From Celoporthe dispersa (lineage: Eukaryota > Ascomycota > Sordariomycetes > Diaporthales > Cryphonectriaceae): 64,000 bases of DNA. Position 1 is the first letter of the stretch, and every line of letters starts with the position of its first letter. Positions 44,899-55,595 of this stretch are shown in pieces. The DNA lies in NCBI GenBank assembly GCA_016584495.1, contig WAID01000007.1, forward strand, positions 1,350,001 to 1,414,000. Reading direction: 5' to 3'. The position numbers and the translations under genes are program-made. The notes beneath the pieces were generated by a model, which worked only from the letters and a program-made list of their open reading frames with translations, had not been told where the DNA came from and searched no databases.

Positions 44899-45565
44899 TC
44901 ACTCGTCCTTGCTCCCGAGCTCCTTGCCCTTGAAGTCCCACCCGTTCAAGTGTCCCGCGCCAACGCAGAGATACGTCGCGAAGCTCAACCACCCAAGGTA
45001 CGGCAGCATGAGACACGAGGCCGTCTTGTCGATGCCCCACCACAGCTTGGTGAGATACACGTTCGCGCCCAGCAGTGTGACGATGTCGGCAGTGGCCTCG
45101 ATGGGCCGCTTCAGACCAAAGAACAGCGGCATCCAGGCCATGTTCAGGGCCAGCTGGATGGTGTAGAGGGTCGCCGAGTGCTTGGTGGTGCGGATCAGCT
45201 CAGGAGTGGATGTGATGGGGTTCAGGCCCGCGGTGATGGCGCGGTGGGAGGCGTAGCCCATGAGGCCGTACAGGAGCGTCCATGCCGGCCCGAACACCCA
45301 GGGCGGAGGTAGCAGGGGTGGCTGCTTGATGGCGGTCGGCTCTTGGGTGGCTCCCTTCTTGGCTATGAGTTGATCAGTACATGTTCTTTTTTTCCTTTTT
45401 TTTTCTTTCTTGTGTCTTTGTCCTCGGGAGGAGGACGAATGACAAGGACTTACGGCGGGTGCTGTAGCCTATGCCCGCTCCGACGCTGATGGGAAGCAGG
45501 ATAGACGCTGCCGGGTTGGCAAAGACGCCGTAGGGGATTGTGACGGCAGGCAGAAAGGTCGTCAT
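44899..45565 (-). CDS. tspO: TspO/MBR family membrane protein
   Basis: Translocator-protein family (peripheral benzodiazepine receptor), a five-helix membrane protein that binds porphyrins and sterols and is mitochondrial in eukaryotes. Exons 45565-45454 and 45362-44899 give 191 aa. TM1 is in exon 1 (AASILLPISVGAGIGYS). Family hallmarks follow: PPPWVFGPAWTLLYGLMGYAS, the QLALNMAWMPLFFGLKR motif (usual WNxxW(S/T)xxFF) and PYLGWLSFATYLC with an N-W pair near the end. Phase 1 at the intron fits. The C-terminus (KGKELGSKDE) is polar. Clean frame. It diverges from the Serrate gene. Confidence 0.92.
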
Positions 45566-46666
45566 ATCGACGTGCTCGGTGACAGTTTGTAAGAATATTT
45601 CAATTTTTGTACTATGTAGTAGAAGTCTTCTCGCTGCTCAGGTGGTGATGGGGAGGGGAAGGAGAGATCAGGCAACTTTATATGACGACATTGCTCAATA
45701 CAAAACACATGTGATGCCAGAGGCCTCGACTGGCGTGATTGTAACTTCCGAAAGTCTCGTGTTCTACAGACGGCAGTGAACATGTTCCGCACGTCATAAT
45801 GCTCCGTAGCTCTGACTGATGAATTATGCGGTTCATGCTTACTATTCTTTCCCGATCTGAACTCTATGGATTCGTCCCCCAAAGAACAGTAACGAGCCAA
45901 TACAGAAACGGCTCTTTGTTGTGACCCCTGTCAGTTGGTCGCTTATGTAAGTGGACCCAAGCGCCAGCCCATTCGTTGATCCCCACCAGGTTTCGATACC
46001 TTCTTCCCCTTGCCGCGGCGGCGCGCAGTCCACCTCTGCATTCCAACCACCTCTCCTCATCATCAAACCAGCTCCGCCTGAGTGGGATACCGCCAGTCTG
46101 GCGACCACACCACCACACCGACTTGCACGTTCGATGGAGAGCAGTCGTGTCTTCTCTAATTGTTCGTTCTACCTTTCCCGTTGAGTTTCGCAGCCGTCTT
46201 GGACGCCATTTCTCCTCTCGCTTTCCCCCTTCTCTCTTTCTCTCTCAGGCGTCGACTGGACGTCTCTACCGACACCACTGTTGGATTATCATTTGCTCCT
46301 GTGTCATCGCCTCCCTCCTCCTCAGCCTCACGAGCACCTCTTTCCGTTCTCCTATCACCTTCATTGTTTGCTATAGACGGAATCCGTGTTGCTACTCTCA
46401 ATTGCTACGCCCTCCACCTGCCACCTCAGACCGTTCTCATTCTTCTTTTTTTCTTCTTCTTCTTCTTCTTCTTCTAAACTGTTCTGCTCAGAATGTTTTC
46501 TCTAACGGCAATCATGTCGCCAAACATTAGGCTCTTACTCTTTCAGTATCCGTGCCCACAAGCGCATGATATAACCTGAGCAGAACGACCAGCAGAATTG
46601 TTCCTGTTCCTCCCCCAACTTATCCTCTCAACCGTCGTTCAAGCCGAACCAGAGCAAACAACCGTC
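45566..46666. promoter_or_regulatory. Divergent region between TspO and Serrate/Ars2
   Basis: 1.1 kb with a pyrimidine-rich plus-strand leader and a TTC repeat at about 46441-46476. No gene is supported. Confidence 0.5.
46441..46476. repeat. (TTC)n microsatellite
   Basis: CTTCTTCTTCTTCTT run in the probable leader of the Serrate gene. Confidence 0.85.
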
Positions 46667-49580
46667 ATGGACTACTACAGGGACTCAGCACGCTCGCCTG
46701 TTGAGAAGGGGTTGGGGTCGCGAGGACCCCAGAAACAAGATGGATAGAGATGATTCCTTCTACAGAGGCAGGTCTCCTGGTGCGTCCTTATTACCCAGTT
46801 GCCCTCTGGCCTAGACTCCTCGGACCGTAGTGTTCGGCTCGAACTTCTCCGAGACATCCTTCTCGAAGCCTGATTTAGCTCATCTTCATCTGTCGTACAT
46901 ATTTGCCTGTCATTTTTACTTACAATGATTCTGTAGGGCATGAACGACGCCGTAACCGCTCTCGATCGCCCATGCCAGTCGATCGCTACGAGCCTAGGCG
47001 TGCTAGAGATGACTACGTCCCTCGGGAGAGAGGTGATCGTGGCGACAGGGACGACAGGCGTGGCCGGATTCCCTCGCCTCCAGCTAATATCGATCGATAT
47101 GTCCCCGGACAGCAGGATGCCGCTCCACCGCCGCAGCCTCTGGCGAATCCCATCCCCCACCCAATGACGCTCAACTACCAAGTAGGATTCTCTTACTTCG
47201 GCGAGTGGTGGAGAGCCAACGAGAGGATCAAGGAAGAGAAGGAACGCCAGCGCACTGGTCGTCGACGGGAGCCCGAGCGCCCCCGTGGGCCTCGTGAGGT
47301 GCAGGAGGAGCGAGAAAAGGAGAAGGCTAAGATCCAGGCCTCCTATGACGCGTACAAGGAAGAGCTGCAGGCCAAGATGGCCAAGACATTTGTTTCCCAG
47401 CACAAAGAGGAGCAGTGGTTCCGCGAGCGTTATGTTCCAGACGTTCGAGACCCAATCCGCGCGCAGCTTAATGAGTTTCGCCGTGGCCAGTACACCCAGT
47501 GGGAGGAAGACCTTGAGTCCGGCACCTTTGACGACTTCACCTTGGAAGGCATCCCCAAGAGCGAGTCCAATGGCGCGGGCGGAATCATCGAGAAGGAGGA
47601 GGGCGAGGCAACCGCGGCTAACGAAGTGCTTGGGGTGGGAGACTTGGTGCCGGCCTCCTCCTCCGACATCCGGGATGAGAACCTCTTCCAGCCGACCCTA
47701 CTCATCAAGACGATTGCTCCTAGTGTGAGCCGTCAGAATCTGGAGGCGTTTTGCAAAGAGCATCTCGGAGAGGAGGAGGGAGGTTTCAAGTGGCTTTCGC
47801 TCAGCGACCCGAACCCGTCCAAGCGGTACCACCGAATCGGCTGGATCATGCTCCACCCGGGTGCTGATACTGGAGCGATCATTGATCGTGGCGACGCGAA
47901 GGACGAGGATGACGATGGGGACATCAAAGTCAAGAGTCCCGGCGCTGTCGCCCCATCGACCGCAGAGAAGGCTCTTGAGGCCATCAACAGCAAGACCGTC
48001 AAAGATGAGGTCCGCGGCGACTTCGTATGCCACGTCGGTGTTCACAACCCGCCAAGCAATCCCAGGAAGAAAGCCCTATGGGATCTGTTCTCATCGCCCG
48101 AGCGGATTGATAAAGATCTTACTCTTGTCAACCAGCTCGTCAACAAGTTCGAGGGCGATTTCGGCTCGGACTTCAATGCTATTTTGAAGGTCGAGGAGAA
48201 GGTAGACGAGCTCAGAAACTCGGGACGTCTACAGCCTGCAGTGACCTCTCCCACGGTCAAGAAGACGAAAATCAAGAAGCAACGGGCCATCAACCTGGAC
48301 GAGGCTATGGACGAAGGCGAGGAACCCGAAATGGAGGATGACGACGACGAAGATGAGGGAGCCATCGATGACGATGAAGTCGACGATGAAGACATCCTAG
48401 TCAAGAAGAAGCAGCTTGACCTGCTCATCGAGTACCTCCGACGTGTCTTCAACTTCTGTTTCTTCTGCGTCTTCGAGAGCGACTCGGTGCACGAGTTGAC
48501 TCGTAAATGCCCGGGAGGTCACCTTCGCCGCCCCAGAAGCACGCTCTCGACTTCAGCCAAGGCTGTCGCCCGGGCGAGTGCTCTGGGTGAGCCGTTCCCG
48601 AACAAAAAGCGCGCTGACACTGCGGAATTGGAGGAGGGCGAGACTACCGAGCCTGATCGCAAGTTCCGCAATCCGATGTCCAAGACTGAGCAGCAACTTC
48701 AGCGTGCCTACAACTGGGTCAAGACATTCGAGGACAAGATCAAGCAGATCCTGGAACCTGAAGCTGTTGACATTCGTAAGCTAGGCGGTAAGCCTATTGA
48801 TGATGCTACGAACGAGGAACTGGCCAAGTTTGTCAAACAGGAGGATGAGCACAAGTATCGATGCAAGGTGCCCGAGTGCGCCAAGCTATTCAAGGAGGAG
48901 CACTTCTGGCGCAAGCATGTGGAGAAGCGCCATCCCGAGTGGCTTGAGGAGCTGAAGAAGGAGGTATGGCTTTCATCACTACAGCCCCTCAATAACAGAG
49001 AGAGTTGGCGCTGACACTTTACAGTTTGAGCTCATCAACGCATACGTTGTAGACCCCGCTCACATCGCCCCGTCGCGAACGGATGCCAATAGCAATGGTC
49101 ATTTCCCTCCGGCTAGCGGTCAGGCGCCAAGCGGCACGCCTCGTGGCTTCAACCTGCAACAGTTTTCCATGAACAGCATGATCCCAATGGGCTTCCCTAA
49201 CATGGCGAACTTCTCGCAGATGTTCGCAGCGGGGGCCATGCCAAACAGCGGGAGCTGGAATGCGGCTCCTGGTGGCGACGAGCGTGGCGGCGGCGCCGGT
49301 CCTATCCGCCGTGGGGGAGGTTTCGGCAATACCAGCGGACGAGGTTACAACAACCGGTCCGGTCCCTATGATCGTCCTCGCAACCCCCGCTGGGGGCCAA
49401 GACAACGGCACGAGTGGTAACACAATGGGCGGGGGACGTCAGCGTGGTGGCCGCTGGGGAGACGGTGCTGGCGGCGGCGCGGCTGTGGGTCCTCGTGAAG
49501 CTATCCAGGGACGCACAATCAAGAGCTACGAGGACCTGGATCAGGTCAGCGGCAGCGGTGGCGGCGAGTTAAACTACTGA
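46667..49580 (+). CDS. ars2: Serrate/Ars2 zinc-finger RNA-processing protein, two frame breaks
   Basis: Ars2/Serrate (Pir2 in fission yeast) links the nuclear cap-binding complex to RNA processing and decay. Exons 46667-46779, 46937-48963 and 49025-49580 give about 897 aa. The N-terminus is RS/DR-rich (GHERRRNRSRSPMPVDRYEPR). Next comes the DUF3546-like region (MTLNYQVGFSYFGEWWRA ... QHKEEQWFRERYVPD). The central region has acidic runs and an RRM-like segment (LLIEYLRRVFNFCFFCVF). The C2H2 finger reads CKVPECAKLF ... HFWRKHVEKRH. The tail is Gly/Arg-rich and ends GELNY. One extra G in 46708-46711 (exon 1) and one extra C in 49384-49388 (exon 3) break the frame. If the 46667 start is wrong, an in-frame ATG at 46740 (MDRDDSFYRG) avoids the first break. 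Confidence 0.9.
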
Positions 49581-50169
49581 GTCGACTCTTCCTGGCCAGT
49601 GCGTAGAATGCCTCATCGATAGGCTCCAAAGCCTGTCTTCTTCATCTTGCTTTTCTAGTTAACCGGTACGCAAAATGAAGGAGATCAGGCGTACACTGAG
49701 TATCTGTTCATCCAAGGCTGGAGCATACGGCGCCAGCGGCGATGAAGGTACGTCGAAAGTGGTTGTGCCAATGCGCGCTGTACAATAGAACGACTATGAT
49801 AGTTTTTCAGGGCAAGGAATGGGTTTTTTTTTCTCTTTTTGACAGAAATTTGGCAGGTGAATTTGATTCGTTCTTAGAACCCTCTCTCTCTCTCTCTCTG
49901 TCTCTCTCGATCCCTATATTGAGAACATGAAGCCCACAAATTGGTGACCCAGTATATCACAGCACAATCATTGAAGTCTCCCGTACTATATCTCCTCTCT
50001 CATGGTCATCGGGTCCCATTAGGCCAGTTAAGCGGAAGTTAACCTTGCCGGTCAGATGGTTGTCGAGGTATATCGTTTTGTACAATTCATGTTTTTTTTT
50101 TGGGGGGTGGGGGTCTCATAATATCTAAATCTAACCACCTCCGCCGCACTGAACCTTAGCGCGTGACCT
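49581..50169. other. Convergent intergenic region
   Basis: The 3' flanks of Serrate and CCT4. Includes a CT repeat near 49884-49908 and a T/G run near 50092-50112. Confidence 0.6.
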
Positions 50170-51899
50170 CTACCTGCTCAGCGCGATATCATCTATCCTC
50201 AGGATCATCTTGACAGTCTCCGCCGCCAGCTCGATCGCGCTCGTGCTCACCAGCAGCGGTTGCAGCACATTCTCCTTGGCGATATTGGAGTTGACACCGC
50301 CGCTCTTGATACTCACGCCTGCGTTCCTCTCGCCCAGCTCGTGCCGGTGCCGAAGGTCCGTCACCACGCGGATCGGGTTCAGCCCTGCGTTCTCGGCCAG
50401 CGTCGTCGGGATCACCTCCATGGCATCCGCGAACGCCTTCCAGCAGATCGCCTCGGTGCCGGTCAGCTGGCGTGCCTGTTTGGAGAGCTGGGCGGCGATC
50501 TCAATCTCGGGGGCGCCACCGCCTGCGATCAGGGCCTTCTTCTTGACCAAGCACCGCACCACGCACAGCGCGTCGTGCAGAGAGCGCTCGGCCTCGTCCA
50601 GGATCAGGGAGTTGGCGCCGCGGACGACGATGGAGACGGTCTTGCCCGCGGACTTTGTGCCGAGAACCTTCACCATACGGGAGCCAGAGGACTGAACCTC
50701 CTCGACGATGTCTGCACTGCCGAGCTTAGCTTCATCAAAGGAGTCGATGTCTGCGATCGGCTTGCATCCGGTGCTCTTGCAGATGAACTCCACCTCGTCG
50801 CGCTCGATGTCCTTGACGACGAGGATGTTGAGCTTGGCGAGGAAGTGCAGGGACAGGTCGTTGACGGCGTCGCGGAGGATGGACTTCTGGATGAGGAGGA
50901 CATTGCACTTGGCCTTCTTGATCTTCTTGGCCATGTTCAGCAGGTACATGCGCTCCTCCTTGACGATCTTGTCCATCTGTCGGTAGTCATTTACCGAGAT
51001 GGTGTTCTCCATGTCCGGCTTGGGCGGTGACAGCTGGAATTGGATCAGTCCGATCTTGGCCTTCTCCATGCGTGCCGGGCCGCCGGCGTTCTTGATCACT
51101 GGCTGGGTGAGCACAAGGCCCTCCACGAGCTCGCTGTCCTCAATTGTACCGCCGACCTTCTTGACCGTTCGGATGTTCTTTAGGTCCACGTTGTCCGCCG
51201 TCTTGATGTCTATCGTCTTGGTAACGCTGTTGACTGCCATGGGGCCCAGTAGGTTTGCATACTGTGACACGATCTTGGAGGACAGCGAGGTGTTGGCCGC
51301 CTGCAGCAGGGCCGAGGTGTCTGAAAGCGAGATAGGTTGTGACATGTCGTGGAGGACCGCGACTGCGGCGGCGGCAGCTCGCTGGAACGATTCGGATATG
51401 ACAGACGGGTGGATGCCTTTCGACAGCAGGCGGTCGGCGGCGCCCAGGAGCGCTCCACAGATGACGACCACAGAGGTGGTGCCGTCGCCGGCCTCGACGT
51501 CTTGTGCGTTGGACAAGTTGACCAACATCTTGGCTGTAGGATGCAGCACGGACATGCTCTGCAGCATGGTGCTGCCGTCGTTGGTGATTATAGTCTCGCC
51601 CCTCCCGCTCCGGATCATCTTGTCCATGCCTCGAGGGCCCAGGGAGGTCCTGATCGCGTCGGCAACGGCTATTCAATATTGTTAAAAGGTTCAGTTCTCA
51701 CGTCCGAAGGGGGGGTTGTAGAACGATGGCACGCGTACCTCTTGCTGCAACAATGTTGGACGACCTGACAGCCATAGGCTTCTCCTTGTTCTGCAGCCAG
51801 TATCAGATGCCAGCTCACCAAGCTTCGCGCAGCTCTGCAGCTCACCTTGAAGGCACCTCCTCCATTTCCACCGCTTGCTGATGCCTCGACCGCTGCCAT
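50170..51899 (-). CDS. CCT4: Cytosolic chaperonin TRiC/CCT subunit delta
   Basis: Subunit of the eight-member ring chaperonin that folds actin, tubulin and other cytosolic proteins. Exons 51899-51846, 51790-51739 and 51668-50170 give 534 aa. Group II chaperonin motifs: TSLGPRGMDKMI, NDGSTMLQSM, the nucleotide motif GDGTTSVVV and the GGGAPEIEI segment near the C-terminus. The KSTGCKPIADIDSF stretch fits the delta subunit. The two short N-terminal exons (18 and about 17 codons) are phase-consistent. Clean frame. It diverges from RPT1 with 593 bp between starts, which may be a shared proteostasis promoter. Confidence 0.95.
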
Positions 51900-52492
51900 C
51901 TTGACTGCGTGATTGTCTGAATATCCTGCGTGGTCGGAAGGAAGAGGGCGGTTGCGAAGGCCTGAGAAAGGACGTGGTTGTTCAGGCTCTGTGGTTTACA
52001 ATTTGGTAAAGCTCCCCAGGCACAGACGCTCTGCCCCTCTGCAAGCGCGACTCCCAGGGAATTTTTCGAGCGTTGCTCTGCCTGCCCGCCATCCTAACGT
52101 GGGGCCAGCACCTTAGTACGCACTATGGTACCCAACCTGCCAACCTACAGTACTGCCATAGTAGGTAGCTTGGCCACCCCTAACTTAGGCTAGACCCAGT
52201 CAGCCTCAAAGCAGGCAGGGGTCTGGAGTCTGCCCAGAAGCTCCAGCAGGCAACTTCTGATTACGATACCAGACAGCCGCCATTCCGCTAACTGGACCTC
52301 CGTCACCAATACTAAACACCTTGCTCTCTCTCGACCCAACGACACGACAACCCACAACCCCCGTGACCCCAAAGCCTCCCCATTCCACTCTTCTCTTCTC
52401 GAACTGCAGCTGCCCCCTCGCCGCCCTCCCCCGAAACCATCTAACCTACAGCCCACCTCGGGGCCGTTGAGGATCCCCGACGTCAGGTCAAC
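51900..52492. promoter_or_regulatory. Divergent promoter region between CCT4 and RPT1
   Basis: 593 bp between two protein-quality-control genes. I looked for a yeast PACE element (GGTGGCAAA) and heat-shock nGAAn arrays and saw no convincing copy. The RPT1 side is CT-rich. Confidence 0.45.
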
Positions 52493-53993
52493 ATGGTCAG
52501 TACCCGCTCCTGTTGCTGGTCCACGGTCGATGGCAAGTGTACGTGCTGACAGACGACCAGCCTTCTGCCACAGGTTCCAGCTGGGAGAAGTACCAAAAGA
52601 ACTACGCCGACGATGAGATAGAAGAGAAGAAGATCACCCCCCTCACCGATGAGTGCGTACCCAAATTCTACGAAGCATAACGGCATCATGTTGACGGTGG
52701 CTGTAGGGATATCCAGGTCCTCAAAACCTACGGCGCTGCGCCGTATGGTGCCGCTATCAAGAAGCTGGAGCAACAAATAAAAGAGCGGCAACAAAGCGTG
52801 GATGAGAAGATCGGCGTCAAAGTATGGGCAGATCCCCTTTCCCAGGCAAGCGCAGCCCTGACCGGACTGACTTTCGTGTTCAGGAATCAGATACCGGTCT
52901 TGCACCACCACACCTGTGGGACGTACCAGCCGATCGTCAACGAATGTCGGAAGAGCAACCGCTTCAGGTAGCGCGGTGCACAAAGATCATTCCGGACGAG
53001 AAGGACGACTCCAAGAGCAAGTATGTGATCAACGTGAAGCAGATTGCCAAGTTCGTCGTACAGCTTGGCGAGCGCGTGTCCCCCACCGACATCGAGGAGG
53101 GCATGCGCGTTGGCGTCGACCGCAACAAGTACCAGATCATGCTTCCCCTGCCGCCCAAGATCGACGCCTCGGTAACGATGATGACCGTCGAGGAGAAGCC
53201 AGATGTCACCTATGGTGATGTGGGTGGTTGCAAAGAGCAGGTCGAGAAGCTGCGTGAGGTCGTCGAGATGCCCCTTCTCTCTCCAGAGCGCTTCGTCAAC
53301 CTCGGCATTGACCCTCCTAAGGGAGCACTGCTGTACGGACCTCCCGGTACCGGCAAGACGCTCTGTGCTCGTGCCGTCGCCAACCGGACGGATGCTACAT
53401 TCATCCGTGTCATCGGTTCCGAGCTGGTGCAGAAGTACGTTGGTGAAGGTGCACGCATGGTGCGTGAGCTGTTCGAGATGGCACGTACCAAGAAGGCCTG
53501 CATCATCTTCTTCGACGAGATCGACGCCATCGGTGGCGCGCGATTCGACGACGGCGCTGGCGGCGACAATGAGGTGCAGCGGACGATGCTGGAGCTCATC
53601 ACCCAGCTGGACGGCTTCGACGCCAGAGGCAATATCAAGGTCATGTTTGCAACCAACAGACCGTCTACGCTCGACCCAGCGCTGATGCGTCCCGGTCGTA
53701 TCGACCGTAAGATCGAGTTCTCGCTCCCGGATCTCGATGGCCGTGCCAACATTCTGCGCATTCACGCCAAGAGCATGTCAGTCGAGCGGGACATCCGGTG
53801 GGAGCTGATCTCCCGCCTGTGCCCGAACGCCACAGGTGCCGAGCTGCGCAGCGTGTGCACGGAAGCTGGCATGTTCGCCATCCGCGCAAGAAGGAAGGTA
53901 GCAACTGAGAAGGACTTCCTGAGTGCGGTGGAGAAGGTCATCAAGGGCAACCTCAAGTTCAACTCGACTGCTTCGTACATGCAGTACAACTAG
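52493..53993 (+). CDS. RPT1: 26S proteasome regulatory ATPase Rpt1
   Basis: AAA ATPase of the proteasome base that unfolds ubiquitinated substrates. Four exons: 52493-52499, 52574-52652, 52707-52821 and 52884-53993, total 436 aa. The first coding exon is only seven nucleotides (MV plus one base, donor GTACCC); splicing there gives MVSSSWEKYQKNYADDE in phase. The coiled coil is at about 40-65 (KKLEQQIKERQQSVDEK). An OB region follows, then the AAA domain: Walker A GPPGTGKT, pore loop KYVGEGARMV, Walker B IIFFDEIDAIGG, sensor MFATNRP and arginine fingers RPGRIDRKIEF. The C-terminus is SYMQYN. Clean frame. An alternative donor directly after the ATG would break the frame. Confidence 0.94.
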
Positions 53994-54740
53994 ATGGCTT
54001 ATATTAATTTCCGAGACAATGGAGCAGGAGCGGCGGGCAGTGCTCTGTATGTACAAGTATGGGTTACGGAGTTGCTAGACAGCATGACATTGAACGGCAC
54101 GGAGACGTTTCTGCTCTCTGACGAGCTTGACAGACTTGTATCTCTGGATGGTCTCCCAGTAGATGTGCATCCTTCACTGCGGAACAGATAGCAACAAAGG
54201 TCTAATTCTGCTTGCAAGCCGCTCAACCCAGATACAAGTATGCAAAGTGTCATTCTTTAGAAAGTGTTTTTCTATTCATGCCGGTTCATATCTCGGCTTG
54301 TAATTAACTGGTCTCGTCGAGTTTGGCCACAGTCATAGCCGGAGATCCAACAAACTCTTTAGATGATAACGACTTGCAAAAGAGATGACATCCGCGCAGT
54401 AAATAGGGTATTGATAATGCTATGCCAGTCGTCTTGCTTATGATGATGCCTTCGGGGTATGATCCATCGATGTATCTCATGCTCATCCCTGGCCAGCCAG
54501 TAAGAACGCCATGAATGCCCTCGCCGTGTAAATAAATGCTGTACCAAAATCCTGACATGAATGAACCTGTGCTGTTCTCCCCAATTATGATCCCCTCATG
54601 ACGTGATATTTCACTGCCTTCCACGACAGCAAGAACGTAGCAATAGCCATGCCTGCAGTATCTCAAAAGAAGAGAAAAGAAAAAGTCCTCTGAGGTCGGG
54701 CAGGGGTGGTCGTAGCTCGCCGCCTCAAAGATTCCAGTCC
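53994..54740. other. Convergent intergenic region
   Basis: The 3' flanks of RPT1 and the Cys-rich gene. A minus-strand frame across 54304-54849 has no coding character and overlaps the neighbouring gene; I reject it. Confidence 0.55.
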
Positions 54741-55595
54741 TCACGTCCCAAGGCAACCCAGGCAGACGACTTCGCCCTCGAGTCCTTCCTCCACGCAACA
54801 CTGGCTGCAGATTCTCCCGCGGTGGCCTCTCCCTCCGGCTTGCCCCCATGTTCTGATCCGTTTCGTCCGATGCTGCGGCGCATCTAGGTACGCACCATCT
54901 ACCGAGGGAGCATCGTCCATGGAGAACGACCGGTCCAGATCGCCCTGGCCGTTGACCTCCTCAGCACCAGCTCTGCCTTCCTCGTGGTCATCTCTCATGA
55001 GGTTGTCATCGCTCTCGTCGTGTGTTGTTGCGGTTGTTGCCGTGATGGGCGTCGGCAGAGCGGAAGCGCCCCTCCATCCCAGACACTCCCGGATGCAGAC
55101 GTAGCATGTACGCTCGCCGCAGCCCTGGCAGTCGGCGAAGGAGTCGAGCTCTGTCTTCTTGGTGGGCCTGCGGTGGCAGACGTGGCAGGGGCTGAGGTTG
55201 GTAGGCGCAGCCTTGGGAGGGGAGTGTTTGGAAGAGGCAACGGATAGGGAGCGGTGTTGACGGCAGTTCGGCGTAAGGGGTGCCTGCCGCTGGTCCTCGT
55301 CGGTCTGCCACTCGCTGGCGGGGGCCGTCGTAATGCGTATCTTCTTGGAGAGGGGGCTCAGGATGGAAATGGGCTTCCTGGGCGAGGAGCCATGGTGCTG
55401 ACGCTGGTGCGGGTGGTCGTGCGGGTAGCGGTCATGGAAGCCCTGCGGGCTGAGAAGGAGGGTGTCAGCGGGTGGGGTCACGAAGATGGCGACGGCAGGA
55501 GCCTCGTCGACGTACATGGCGAGATGGAGGTCTTCCTCGATGTCGGCCTCATCCCGCCGCCTCTTCCGCGGAAACGACTGGGTGAGGGAAGGCAT
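54741..55595 (-). CDS. Conserved fungal Cys-rich (zinc-binding-like) protein
   Basis: A single exon encodes 284 aa from the ATG at 55595 (MPSLTQSFPRKRRRDE, with a basic KRRR cluster that could be a nuclear signal). The middle (about 145-185) carries CHVCHRRPTKKTELDSF, then CQGCGERTCYVCIREC: eight cysteines in CxxC-type pairs. After a low-complexity acidic linker (about 190-245) a second cluster ends the protein (ICSQCCVEEG, VVCLGCLG). The paired CxxC spacing resembles a split RING/zinc ribbon seen in fungal hypothetical proteins. Metal binding and nuclear location are inference; no function is known to me. Upstream lies a 64-bp tandem duplication. Confidence 0.75.
   Translation of the reverse strand: MPSLTQSFPRKRRRDEADIEEDLHLAMYVDEAPAVAIFVTPPADTLLLSPQGFHDRYPHDHPHQRQHHGSSPRKPISILSPLSKKIRITTAPASEWQTDEDQRQAPLTPNCRQHRSLSVASSKHSPPKAAPTNLSPCHVCHRRPTKKTELDSFADCQGCGERTCYVCIRECLGWRGASALPTPITATTATTHDESDDNLMRDDHEEGRAGAEEVNGQGDLDRSFSMDDAPSVDGAYLDAPQHRTKRIRTWGQAGGRGHRGRICSQCCVEEGLEGEVVCLGCLGT

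Noticed and set aside
50260..51030. 256-codon open frame antisense to CCT4
   Set aside because: Shadow of chaperonin codons; Leu/Asp/Val-rich and featureless.
52887..53765. 292-codon open frame antisense to RPT1
   Set aside because: Shadow of AAA-domain codons on the other strand; no protein character.
54304..54849. 181-codon minus-strand frame next to RPT1
   Set aside because: Overlaps the 3' end of the Cys-rich gene in another frame; composition looks non-coding.
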